Shown here piece after piece: positions 21,868 to 29,893 of a stretch of DNA of 64,000 nucleotides (its first letter is position 1; each line of letters starts with the position of its first letter). The notes under the pieces are model-generated. The model was not told the DNA's origin, ran no database searches, and saw only the letters and a program-made list of their open reading frames with translations. Origin of the DNA: Haliea sp. (GTDB taxonomy: Bacteria > Pseudomonadota > Gammaproteobacteria > Pseudomonadales > Halieaceae); contig JANQUV010000010.1 in assembly GCA_030730585.1 (NCBI GenBank), positions 52,907-116,906 of the forward strand, written 5' to 3'. The translations under genes and the position numbers were made by a program.

Positions 21868-23691
21868 ATGGTCGCGAGCCCGATACATAATGTTCATAAA
21901 CAGGTCTTCGCTGTGAATCCAACTGATATCAAGAATCCAGAATACTTCCACAAAGTGGTCGACTGTCAGTACGCCTGCCCGGCGCATACGCCGGTGCCCG
22001 AGTACATTCGCCTGATTGCGGCTGGCCGTTACGACGATGCCTATATGGTGAACTGGGAGTCCAATGTATTCCCCGGTATCCTCGGCCGCACTTGCGACCG
22101 CCCTTGCGAGCCAGCCTGTCGTCGAGGGCGTATAGCCAAAGGTGAAGAACCTGTTGCTATCTGTCGTTTGAAGCGCGTTGCGGCGGATAACAAAACTGAT
22201 ATCAGGGCGCGTCTGCCGGAAATTCCTGAACTGAAGAATGGTAAACGCATAGCCCTGATCGGTGCGGGGCCCGCATCGCTTACGGTGGCACGCGACCTCA
22301 TGCCGCTGGGCTACAGTATTGATATGTACGACAACCAATTTGCTGGCGGCGGAATGATGCGTAGCCAGATCCCCTCGTTCCGGCTGCCCGCCAGCGTGTT
22401 GGATGAAGAGGTGGGTTACATTCTCGACACGGGGGTGGTGACCCATTTTAATACCGAGGTAACCAGCCTCAGAAGCATCATCGACAAACAGTACGATGCG
22501 GTGTTTGTGGGCACCGGTGCTCCGCGCGGCAGGGGGCTCAATCTGCCCGGGCTGGAAGAGGCTGGGAAACGCGTACACATCGGCATCGACTGGCTATCGA
22601 GTGTGGCATTCGAACATACCAGTGCGATTGGCAAGCGTGTGCTGGTACTCGGCGGTGGTAACACGGCGATGGATTGTTGCCGTACTTCGCGGCGCCTTGG
22701 GGGTGAGGATGTGCGGGTGGTTGTGCGCAGCCCCTTTGCTGATATGAAGGCCTCGCCTTGGGAGAAAGAGGATGCCATGCATGAAGGCATTCCAATTTAC
22801 GACAACCACGTGCCGAAAGAGTTTGTGGTTGAGAATGGCGTGCTCAAGGGTATGCACTTTGAGAAGGTTGAGGCCCAGTACGACGAGAGCGGCAAGCGTA
22901 GCCTGGTGCCGACGGGGGAAGACCTCGTGTTCATGGAAGCTGACGATGTGCTTATGGCTATCGGCCAAGATAACGCTTTCCCCTGGGTAGAGCGCGATGT
23001 TGGCGTCGAGTTTGACAAGTGGGATATGCCGGTGGTCGATAAGGCCACTTACCAGTCCACCAACCCCCTCGTGTTCTTTGGCGGGGATGCGGCTTTTGGC
23101 CCCGAAAACGTCATTACCGCCGTGGCCCACGGGCATCAGGCGGCCATTAGTATCGATTTGCACTGTCGCGAGAAGTCGGTGAGCGAGCGCCCCGCGCCTT
23201 TTACCAACCTCGTCAGCCAAAAAATGGGTATTCACGAGTGGAGTTACGACAACCGGGTTGAAAACGATAAGCGCTTCGTGGTGCCGATGGCACCGTTGGA
23301 AAAAACCCTGCGTGACCGCAAGCTGGAAGTGGAACTGGGGTTTGACTTAGATATAGGCTTTAAGGAAGCAGAACGCTGCCTGAACTGCGATGTGCAAACG
23401 GTATTCGATACGCCACGTTGTATTGAGTGTGATGCCTGTGTCGATATCTGCCCCACAGATTGCATCTCCTTTGTCGACAACGCTGAGGAAGAGGTTCTTC
23501 GCACACGCCTCACAGCGGTTGCGGGCAATCTCGCCCAGGATCTGTATGTTTCGACCGATCTACCCACGCGGCGCGTCATGGTCAAGGATGAGGACGTTTG
23601 CCTGCATTGTGGCCTGTGCGCCGAACGTTGCCCCACCTCGGCTTGGGACATGCAGAAATTCCTCTATAGTGTGACTAAGGCGGGGCAATAA
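21868..23691 (+). CDS. GltD-like NAD(P)H flavoprotein fused to a C-terminal 2x[4Fe-4S] ferredoxin domain
   Basis: This FAD/NAD(P)-dependent oxidoreductase of the glutamate-synthase small-subunit family has 607 residues from the chosen start. In order: an N-terminal Fe-S helical domain (DCQYACPAHTPVPEYI and CDRPCEPACRR), a FAD Rossmann motif GAGPAS (about 131) and an NAD(P) motif GGGNTAMDC (about 261). A C-terminal bacterial ferredoxin domain follows with CIECDACVDICP (about 517) and CLHCGLCAERCP (about 577). It precedes korA by three bases. The inferred role is to pass electrons from the KorAB enzyme through ferredoxin clusters and FAD to NADP. I start at ATG 21868 (GAGGTG seven bases upstream); GTG 21913 is an alternative, and the track start at 21823 has no ribosome site. 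Confidence 0.85.
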   Translation: MVASPIHNVHKQVFAVNPTDIKNPEYFHKVVDCQYACPAHTPVPEYIRLIAAGRYDDAYMVNWESNVFPGILGRTCDRPCEPACRRGRIAKGEEPVAICRLKRVAADNKTDIRARLPEIPELKNGKRIALIGAGPASLTVARDLMPLGYSIDMYDNQFAGGGMMRSQIPSFRLPASVLDEEVGYILDTGVVTHFNTEVTSLRSIIDKQYDAVFVGTGAPRGRGLNLPGLEEAGKRVHIGIDWLSSVAFEHTSAIGKRVLVLGGGNTAMDCCRTSRRLGGEDVRVVVRSPFADMKASPWEKEDAMHEGIPIYDNHVPKEFVVENGVLKGMHFEKVEAQYDESGKRSLVPTGEDLVFMEADDVLMAIGQDNAFPWVERDVGVEFDKWDMPVVDKATYQSTNPLVFFGGDAAFGPENVITAVAHGHQAAISIDLHCREKSVSERPAPFTNLVSQKMGIHEWSYDNRVENDKRFVVPMAPLEKTLRDRKLEVELGFDLDIGFKEAERCLNCDVQTVFDTPRCIECDACVDICPTDCISFVDNAEEEVLRTRLTAVAGNLAQDLYVSTDLPTRRVMVKDEDVCLHCGLCAERCPTSAWDMQKFLYSVTKAGQ

Positions 23692-23694
23692 ACC

Positions 23695-25557
23695 ATGCAA
23701 GCGCTGCAATCAGTGAATGAGTTCGTGATCAAGTTTGCCAACGTGAACGGCACCGGAAGCGCCAGCGCCAACAACCTGTTCGCCAAGGCCATATTTCGCA
23801 TGGGTTTGCCGGTTTGCCCGAAGAATATTTTTCCCTCAAACATTCAGGGCCTGCCTACCTGGTACGAGGTGCGGGTGAGCGAACGTGGTTATCTTGGGCG
23901 TCGAGGCGGTGTTGATATCATGCTCTCGGTGAACCCGCAGAGCATGCCGCAAGATATTCAGGAAGTGGAGCCTGGCGGTTACTTCATCTACGACAACACC
24001 AAACCGCTCGACCTGCGCCTGATCCGCAGTGACGTGAATATTTTTGGCATTCCTTTGACGCGCATGTGTAATGAGGAGTATGAAGATCCGCGCCAGCGCC
24101 AACTGTTTCGCAACGTGATTTATGTCGGCGCATTGGCTGCTTTACTGGATATGGATTTTGCTGTGTTGACCGGCTTGGTAGAGGATCAGTTCAAAGGTAA
24201 AGACAAATTGATCTTGCCTAACATCCACGCCTTGGAGTTGGGTTACCAGTACGCGCAAAAACACTTCGAATGCCCCATCGGTATTCGTGTCCGCACCGCT
24301 GATAAAGTGGGCGACAACATTTTGCTCGACGGGAATACCGCGCTAGGTCTGGGTGCCATCTACGGCGGTGCTACCGTCGCTGCCTGGTATCCGATTACCC
24401 CGTCCACATCGGTTGTTGATGCCTTTGATCGCTACGCAAAGCGTTTGCGCATTGATCCGGGCACGGGGCGTAAGAACTACGCCATTCTGCAGGCCGAAGA
24501 CGAGCTGGCGGCCATTGGTATGGTAGTTGGTGCAAGCTGGAACGGCGCCCGTGCTTTCACCGCCACCAGTGGCCCTGGCTTGTCTTTGATGAGCGAGTTT
24601 CTGGGTTTGGCGTATTTTGCCGAGATCCCCACGGTTCTGTTCGACGTCCAGCGCGCTGGCCCTTCGACCGGTATGCCAACGCGCACGCAGCAGTCCGATG
24701 TGCTCTCTGCTGCCTATGCCTCTCACGGTGATACCAAGCAGGTGCTGTTGTTTCCCTCTACGCCAAAAGAGTGTTTTGATTTTGGTGCCCTGTCGTTTGA
24801 TCTCGCAGAGCGGCTGCAGACGCCGATTATTCTGATGACCGACCTTGACCTCGGCATGAATGACAATATGTCGCCGCCGCTCACCTGGGATGACACGCGC
24901 CGTTATGACCGCGGCAAAGTGCTGAACGCCGAACAGCTGGAAGAAATGGAGCGTTACGGGCGATATCTTGACGTTGATGGCGACGGCATCTGTTACCGCA
25001 CCATTCCCGGCACCCACCCACAGAAGGGTGCGTTCTTCACTCGCGGCACCTCACGGGATGAATACGCGGTGTACACCGAGAAAGGTGAAGAATATGAAAA
25101 GAACATGCATCGGCTGATGGCCAAGTGGGAGACGATCAAGGAGTGGGTGCCGCGCCCGTTAGAAACCACCAGTGAGCAGCCTACCGATACGGCTATCCTG
25201 TTCTTCGGTACCAGCGAAGAGTCGTCTATGGAAGCGCGCGACTATCTTGCAGAGGATGGTGTACCCCTGAACGCGATGCGGGTACGCGCTTTCCCGTTCA
25301 ACGATGAAGTGGAGTCGTTCCTGGCGCGCCATGAGCGTGTTTTTATCATTGAGCAAAACCGTGATGCGCAGCTGCGCACACTGCTGATGGCGGAGTTTGA
25401 ACTGGGCCCTGACAAGCTCAAGTCTGTACTCTGTTTTGATGGCAACCCGATCAGTGCCCGCAATATCCGCAAGCAAATACTGCAGCAAATGCCGGGCTAT
25501 AACGTTACCCCCTTGCGTCGCGAACGTTTGGTCGCCGGCGCGGAGAACAGGTCATGA
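23695..25557 (+). CDS. korA: 2-oxoacid:ferredoxin oxidoreductase, fused gamma-alpha subunit (KorA type)
   Basis: This subunit catalyses CoA-dependent oxidative decarboxylation of a 2-oxoacid, most likely 2-oxoglutarate, together with KorB. The 620-residue protein has an N-terminal gamma domain (about 1-190) with GTGSASANNLFAKA and the RRGGVDIM segment. The alpha domain follows with the YPITPST motif (about 231), TATSGPGLSLMSEF (about 293) and the QRAGPSTGMPTRTQQSD segment. The gamma-alpha fusion of about 620-650 residues is the KorA arrangement, as in mycobacterial KorAB. No ferredoxin domain is present here; it is supplied by the upstream gene. It overlaps korB by ATGA. Substrate preference cannot be read from sequence with certainty. 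Confidence 0.9.
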   Translation: MQALQSVNEFVIKFANVNGTGSASANNLFAKAIFRMGLPVCPKNIFPSNIQGLPTWYEVRVSERGYLGRRGGVDIMLSVNPQSMPQDIQEVEPGGYFIYDNTKPLDLRLIRSDVNIFGIPLTRMCNEEYEDPRQRQLFRNVIYVGALAALLDMDFAVLTGLVEDQFKGKDKLILPNIHALELGYQYAQKHFECPIGIRVRTADKVGDNILLDGNTALGLGAIYGGATVAAWYPITPSTSVVDAFDRYAKRLRIDPGTGRKNYAILQAEDELAAIGMVVGASWNGARAFTATSGPGLSLMSEFLGLAYFAEIPTVLFDVQRAGPSTGMPTRTQQSDVLSAAYASHGDTKQVLLFPSTPKECFDFGALSFDLAERLQTPIILMTDLDLGMNDNMSPPLTWDDTRRYDRGKVLNAEQLEEMERYGRYLDVDGDGICYRTIPGTHPQKGAFFTRGTSRDEYAVYTEKGEEYEKNMHRLMAKWETIKEWVPRPLETTSEQPTDTAILFFGTSEESSMEARDYLAEDGVPLNAMRVRAFPFNDEVESFLARHERVFIIEQNRDAQLRTLLMAEFELGPDKLKSVLCFDGNPISARNIRKQILQQMPGYNVTPLRRERLVAGAENRS

Positions 25558-26606
25558 GCTACCAGCTTCCGAAGTTCAGGCATCCCGACCTCCCGGTTAA
25601 TGCACTTGGTTATACGCGCGCCGAATACGAGGGAGCCATATCCACGCTGTGTGCAGGTTGTGGCCATGACTCTATCTCCGGCGCTATCGTGCGTGCTTGT
25701 CACGAGCTGGCTCTGGAGCCCCACAAGATCGCCAAGCTTTCTGGTATTGGGTGTTCCTCCAAGGCGCCGACCTATTTTTTAGGTAAGTCCCACGGCTTCA
25801 ACTCGGTACATGGCCGGATGCCTTCTGTGGTTAGTGGGGCCAACATGGCCAACCGTGATTTGCTATACCTGGGTGTGTCGGGTGATGGTGACACGGCCTC
25901 TATTGGTATGGGGCAGTTCGCGCACGCCGTGCGGCGCAATTTGAACATGGTGTACATCGTCATGAACAACGGCTGTTACGGCCTTACCAAGGGGCAGGAT
26001 TCGGCCACCGCTGATGCCGGTTCGGCAAGTAAAAAGGGCGACCCCAATCCGTTTTCGGCGATCGACTTGCCCGGCCTCGCGTTGCAACTGGGGGCAACGT
26101 TTGTCGCGCGCAGTTTTTCCGGCGACAAGGGGCAGCTGGTGCCGTTGATCAAGGCCGCGATTTCTCATCGAGGCTTCGCCTTAATCGATGTGATTTCTCC
26201 CTGCGTCACCTTCAACAATAACCCCGGTTCCACCAAGAGCTACGATTTTGTGCGCGAGCACGCGGAGGCCACAGGCACGGTGGATTTTGTGCCGATGCGC
26301 GAGGAGATTACCGCGAGTTATGCGGCTGGCCGAACACAGGACGTTACGCTGCATGACGGTTCGGTTTTACATTTGGAGAAGCTGGCTCCGGATCTTGATC
26401 CCTTCGACCGGGTATCGGCCATGGTTGCGCTGCAAAACCACACGGCGCTAGGACAGATACTTACCGGCCTTATTTACATGGATAAGGATTCACGCGACCT
26501 GCACGATGTCATGGAAACATCTCGTCGGCCGCTGAACAGCCTGGTCGAGGAAGATCTTTGCCCGGGTGACAAAGTGTTGGCGAATATCAACGCCAGCCTT
26601 CGTTAG
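25554..26606 (+). CDS. korB: 2-oxoacid:ferredoxin oxidoreductase, beta subunit (KorB type)
   Basis: This 350-residue subunit holds thiamine diphosphate and the proximal 4Fe-4S cluster. The four expected cluster cysteines are visible: CAGC (33, 36), GIGCSSK (67) and SPCVTFNN (about 220). The TPP-Mg motif is GVSGDGDTASIGMGQFAHAVRRN in outline with MNNGCYGLTKGQ. An intact cluster set argues for a functional enzyme. A C-terminal segment closes the protein as in KorB. It overlaps korA and is followed at once by a long hairpin. Confidence 0.92.
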   Translation: MSYQLPKFRHPDLPVNALGYTRAEYEGAISTLCAGCGHDSISGAIVRACHELALEPHKIAKLSGIGCSSKAPTYFLGKSHGFNSVHGRMPSVVSGANMANRDLLYLGVSGDGDTASIGMGQFAHAVRRNLNMVYIVMNNGCYGLTKGQDSATADAGSASKKGDPNPFSAIDLPGLALQLGATFVARSFSGDKGQLVPLIKAAISHRGFALIDVISPCVTFNNNPGSTKSYDFVREHAEATGTVDFVPMREEITASYAAGRTQDVTLHDGSVLHLEKLAPDLDPFDRVSAMVALQNHTALGQILTGLIYMDKDSRDLHDVMETSRRPLNSLVEEDLCPGDKVLANINASLR

Positions 26607-26654
26607 TCACCTACCCATTTACCCGGCCAGAAGGCTGGGTAAATGGGTAAGTGA
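26607..26654 (+). terminator. Long hairpin behind korB, possible terminator
   Basis: The arms are 26607-26624 (tcacctacccatttaccc) and 26637-26654, 18 bases with one mismatch. Inner GGCC/GGCT pairing extends the stem and closes an AGAA loop. No T-run follows, so it may act as an mRNA 3'-end stabiliser or a factor-dependent terminator separating kor from phoB. Confidence 0.55.
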
Positions 26655-26679
26655 CGGAAAAGGGCCTATAAACTCCCAA

Positions 26680-26713
26680 TTGTCATTTGATTGTCATAAT
26701 TTCCTCATCTAAT
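26680..26713 (+). promoter_or_regulatory. Pho box and -10 of phoB
   Basis: Two 7-base repeats TTGTCAT lie at 26680-26686 and 26691-26697, separated by four bases, which is the PhoB site spacing. A TCTAAT -10 element begins ten bases after the second repeat, the usual position when PhoB replaces a -35. This predicts PhoB autoactivation. Confidence 0.88.
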
Positions 26714-26751
26714 ACGCGCATCAGCTGCGAATTAAAGGGACAATGTGACCA

Positions 26752-27462
26752 ATGAATGAACGTCAGGTGTTAATTGTTGATGACGAGTTTGCCATTCGCG
26801 ATATGTTGCGTATGGCCCTTGAGATCGCCGGGTTTCGTTGCCTGGAGGCTGAGAATATCCAGGATGCGTTTACCCTGATTGTCGACGAACGCCCCGATAT
26901 GGTGTTGCTGGACTGGATGTTGCCCGGCGGCAGTGGTCTGGAACTGCTGCGTCGTCTGAAACGCACTGATACTACCCGCGATGTGCCTGTCATCATGCTG
27001 ACAGCCAAGACCGCCGAAGACAATATGATTCAGGGCCTCGATGTGGGCGCGGACGATTACATTACCAAACCCTTCGCTCCACGCGAGCTTATTGCCCGTA
27101 TCAAGGCGCTGCTGCGCCGAGCAGGCAGTGGTGACGAGCAGGATCGTATCCAAGTGGCGGAACTGGTTTTGGACGGTGAAAGCCGGCGTATTTTTCTGTT
27201 GGATGAACCTGTTGATATGGGGCCGACCGAGTTCAACCTTCTGCAGTTTTTCATGTCTCACCCGGAACGTGCTTACACCCGCAGTCAGCTGCTGGATCAG
27301 GTGTGGGGCGCGAACGTGTATGTTGAGGAGCGCACGGTTGACGTGCATATCCGCCGCCTGCGCAAGGCACTGCAAACACCGCGGGCCGATTACAGTGACC
27401 TGGTGCAAACCGTGCGTGGAACCGGCTATCGATTCTCTGCTCGCGGGGTTCCAGCTCGTTGA
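26752..27462 (+). CDS. phoB: Phosphate regulon response regulator PhoB
   Basis: This OmpR-class activator of the phosphate-starvation regulon has 236 residues. The receiver domain (1-120) has the acidic pair at 10-11, phosphoacceptor Asp54 in VLLDWMLPG, and Lys in TKPF. The winged-helix DNA-binding domain (about 135-230) shows PTEFNLLQFFMSHPERAYTR and VDVHIRRLRKAL. It has its own Pho box upstream, and phoR overlaps its stop by TTGA. The FNLLQFF and VWGANVYVEERTVDVHIRRL segments are characteristic of PhoB. Confidence 0.96.
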   Translation: MNERQVLIVDDEFAIRDMLRMALEIAGFRCLEAENIQDAFTLIVDERPDMVLLDWMLPGGSGLELLRRLKRTDTTRDVPVIMLTAKTAEDNMIQGLDVGADDYITKPFAPRELIARIKALLRRAGSGDEQDRIQVAELVLDGESRRIFLLDEPVDMGPTEFNLLQFFMSHPERAYTRSQLLDQVWGANVYVEERTVDVHIRRLRKALQTPRADYSDLVQTVRGTGYRFSARGVPAR

Positions 27463-28733
27463 CGTCGCAGGCCGCTTGGCGGGCAGAGCTGCGGCGGCTG
27501 CTACTGTTGATGGCAGTGGCACTCTTGGTTGGATGGGTGCTGGGGTTGGTGTGGCCTGTATTGTCCATTGTGTTGGCGCTGGCGCTCGGGCGCTGGCTGT
27601 GGCAAATGCGACGCCTGTTGGGCTGGCTGGCGGATCCCTCGCAGGAGCCACCGGAGGCGCTTGGTTTTTGGGGAGACCTGTATGACCGCTTGTACGCCCT
27701 GCAGCGCAAAGCACAGGAGCGGGAGGGTGAACTCAAGTCGCGTCTGAATTACCTGCAGGATTCGTTGTCTTCGATGCACGATGGTGCAGTCATGGTGACC
27801 TACGGCGGCGCCATTGAGTGGAGTAATGACGCGGCGCAACGCCTGCTGGGCCTGCGTTACCCCGCTGACCGTGGCCAGGCGTTACTTAACCTTGTGCGGC
27901 TGCCCGCGTTTTACCGCTACTACATTGCCGGAGCTTTCGACGACCCTCTGCAGGTGCGTATGCAGGGTGAGCGAGAGCAGGTTCTGCAGTTCGCTGTCAC
28001 CTTGTTTGGCAACGGCGATCGACTCGTGTTCGTGCGTGACGTGACCAAAGAAGCGCATCTCGAGCAAATGCGCCGCGACTTCGTGGGCAATGTATCACAT
28101 GAATTACGCACTCCGCTGACGGTCATCAAGGGCTATCTCGAGATGATTCTGGCCAGCGCCCAGCAGCTCGAGCCGCGCTTTCGTCGCCCGCTGGAACAAA
28201 TGTCGCAGCAAACTGATCGCATGGAGAGCTTGCTCAAGGATTTGCTCTGGCTGTCGCGGCTGGAAAGCGTGCGCACCCAAAGCCGGCGTGAGCGGGTCGA
28301 TGTTGCACTTTTATTGCAGGAACTGGTTATTGAGCTGCACACACTGTATCCCGAGCGTAGCCTTGAACTAACGGTTGATACCGGGCAAAAAGTCGCGGGT
28401 GATTATCGCGAACTGCACAGCGCCGTCTCGAACTTGATACTTAATGCCTTCAAGTACAGCCCAGATGACACTTCCGTGACAGTTTTGTGGCGGCAGCACG
28501 ATAGCGAGTTGTTGCTGTCGGTGCAGGATCGGGGCATCGGCATCGATGCGGTCCACTTGCCGCGCCTTACCGAGCGTTTTTACCGTGTTGACGACAGCCG
28601 TTCTTCTGCTACGGGTGGCACGGGGCTGGGGCTGGCGATTGTCAAGCATGTGGCGGCTGGGCACCTTGCTGAGCTGCGTATTGTCAGTACACCGGGCAAG
28701 GGCAGCACCTTCACGTTGGCATTTCGCTGCTGA
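27459..28733 (+). CDS. phoR: Phosphate regulon sensor histidine kinase PhoR
   Basis: This membrane sensor kinase phosphorylates PhoB when phosphate is low and, in E. coli, is held off by PstSCAB-PhoU. The 424-residue protein has two N-terminal hydrophobic helices (about 12-45) without a large periplasmic domain, as in PhoR. A PAS domain follows (about 95-180), then the H-box FVGNVSHELRTPL with His214, an N-box (NLILNAFKYS) and G-boxes DRGIGID and GGTGLGLAIV. It starts at a TTG overlapping phoB. Confidence 0.95.
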   Translation: MTSQAAWRAELRRLLLLMAVALLVGWVLGLVWPVLSIVLALALGRWLWQMRRLLGWLADPSQEPPEALGFWGDLYDRLYALQRKAQEREGELKSRLNYLQDSLSSMHDGAVMVTYGGAIEWSNDAAQRLLGLRYPADRGQALLNLVRLPAFYRYYIAGAFDDPLQVRMQGEREQVLQFAVTLFGNGDRLVFVRDVTKEAHLEQMRRDFVGNVSHELRTPLTVIKGYLEMILASAQQLEPRFRRPLEQMSQQTDRMESLLKDLLWLSRLESVRTQSRRERVDVALLLQELVIELHTLYPERSLELTVDTGQKVAGDYRELHSAVSNLILNAFKYSPDDTSVTVLWRQHDSELLLSVQDRGIGIDAVHLPRLTERFYRVDDSRSSATGGTGLGLAIVKHVAAGHLAELRIVSTPGKGSTFTLAFRC

Positions 28734-28753
28734 AACGGTCGGTAGACATTACT

Positions 28754-28787
28754 TTGTCATAATTCTGTCATATGATCGGGGTACTGT
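28754..28787 (+). promoter_or_regulatory. Pho box and -10 of pstS
   Basis: TTGTCAT (28754-28760) and CTGTCAT (28765-28771) are separated by AATT, an 18-base match to the PhoB consensus. TACTGT ten bases downstream is a fair -10. The site lies about 50 bases before the pstS start. Confidence 0.88.
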
Positions 28788-28824
28788 GTGCCTCGTCGGA
28801 TTCAGGTGCAACTAGGAGCGCTTC

Positions 28825-29811
28825 ATGTCGATCAAGAAACTGTTCAAAAATGCTTTTACCGCCGCGGGTGTCGGTGCAATGGGCCTTGCATTGGCTCCTG
28901 CTGTATTGGCTGAGCTCGATCCTGGCCTCAAAGACTATGAAATTGCCAGTGGCGTGTCCGGCAACCTGTCCAGTATTGGGTCAGATACGCTTGCCAACCT
29001 CATGACGTTGTGGGCAGAGGATTTCAAGCGTGCCTATCCCAACGTGAACATCCAGATTCAGGCCGCGGGTTCCTCTACCGCGCCGCCTGCCTTGACGGAA
29101 GGTACTGCGAACATCGGGCCAATGAGCCGCGACATGCGCGACAATGAAATTGAGGCATTCGAGACGCGCCACGGCTACAAGCCAACGGCGGTGCCTGTTG
29201 CCATCGATGCATTGGCAGTTTATGTGCACAAAGACAACCCGATTGAGGGTATGTCGATTGAGCAACTTGACGCTGTATTCTCATCAACACGCAAGTGTGG
29301 CTCGACGCAGGATGTTAGCCAATGGGGGCAGCTCGGCCTTGCCGGTGCGTGGGAAGGCCGCGATATGCAGCTGTTCGGGCGTAACTCTGTGTCCGGTACT
29401 TACGGGTACTTCAAGACCGTAGGCCTGTGCAAAGGCGACTTCAAGAACAGCGTTAATGAACAGCCGGGTTCTGCATCTGTTGTGCAGTCCGTGTCGACGT
29501 CGATCAACGGCATCGGGTACTCGGGCATTGGTTATCGTACATCCAGTGTGCGCACTGTGCCGATCAGCAAGCATGACGGCGCACCTTACGTTGAGGCAGA
29601 TGCAGAGAACTCGATTAGCGGCAATTATCCGTTAGCAAGGTTCCTGTATGTTTATATCAACAAGAATCCCAACAAGCCGCTGTCGCCTTTGGAGCGGGAA
29701 TTTTTCAAGCTGGTGTTCTCCCGCCAAGGCCAGGACGTGGTGTTGAAGGACGGCTATATTCCTTTGCCCGCCGCGGTTGTGGAGCGTTACGCTCGCCTGC
29801 TAGACCTGTAG
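28825..29811 (+). CDS. pstS: Periplasmic phosphate-binding protein PstS
   Basis: This substrate-binding protein of the high-affinity Pst transporter has 328 residues. A signal peptide (about 1-29) ends PAVLA before [10 protein letters not shown]. The phosphate-binding signature is [10 protein letters not shown] with [14 protein letters not shown]; a later loop [13 protein letters not shown] also fits PstS. There are only two cysteines in the mature part (in RKCGS and GLCKGD), which may form a disulfide. The gene has its own Pho box and is separated from pstC by a strong hairpin. Confidence 0.93.
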   Translation: MSIKKLFKNAFTAAGVGAMGLALAPAVLAELDPGLKDYEIASGVSGNLSSIGSDTLANLMTLWAEDFKRAYPNVNIQIQAAGSSTAPPALTEGTANIGPMSRDMRDNEIEAFETRHGYKPTAVPVAIDALAVYVHKDNPIEGMSIEQLDAVFSSTRKCGSTQDVSQWGQLGLAGAWEGRDMQLFGRNSVSGTYGYFKTVGLCKGDFKNSVNEQPGSASVVQSVSTSINGIGYSGIGYRTSSVRTVPISKHDGAPYVEADAENSISGNYPLARFLYVYINKNPNKPLSPLEREFFKLVFSRQGQDVVLKDGYIPLPAAVVERYARLLDL

Positions 29812-29826
29812 TCTGAATGAATCGTT

Positions 29827-29860
29827 GGCCCGGCCCTCATACTGATGAGGCTACCGGGCC
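29827..29860 (+). other. Intercistronic hairpin between pstS and pstC
   Basis: GGCCCGG (29827-29833) pairs with CCGGGCC (29854-29860), and an inner CCTCAT/ATGAGG stem closes a four-base ACTG loop. A 12-base perfect palindrome GCCGGCGCCGGC follows at 29858-29869. No T-run is present, so a transcript stabiliser or partial attenuator between pstS and pstC is likelier than a full terminator. Confidence 0.7.
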
Positions 29861-29893
29861 GGCGCCGGCAAGCGCTGAACGAGTGACTCTGTC

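Noticed and set aside
26770-27714. 314-residue minus-strand ORF
   Set aside because: Shadow of phoB and phoR on the other strand.
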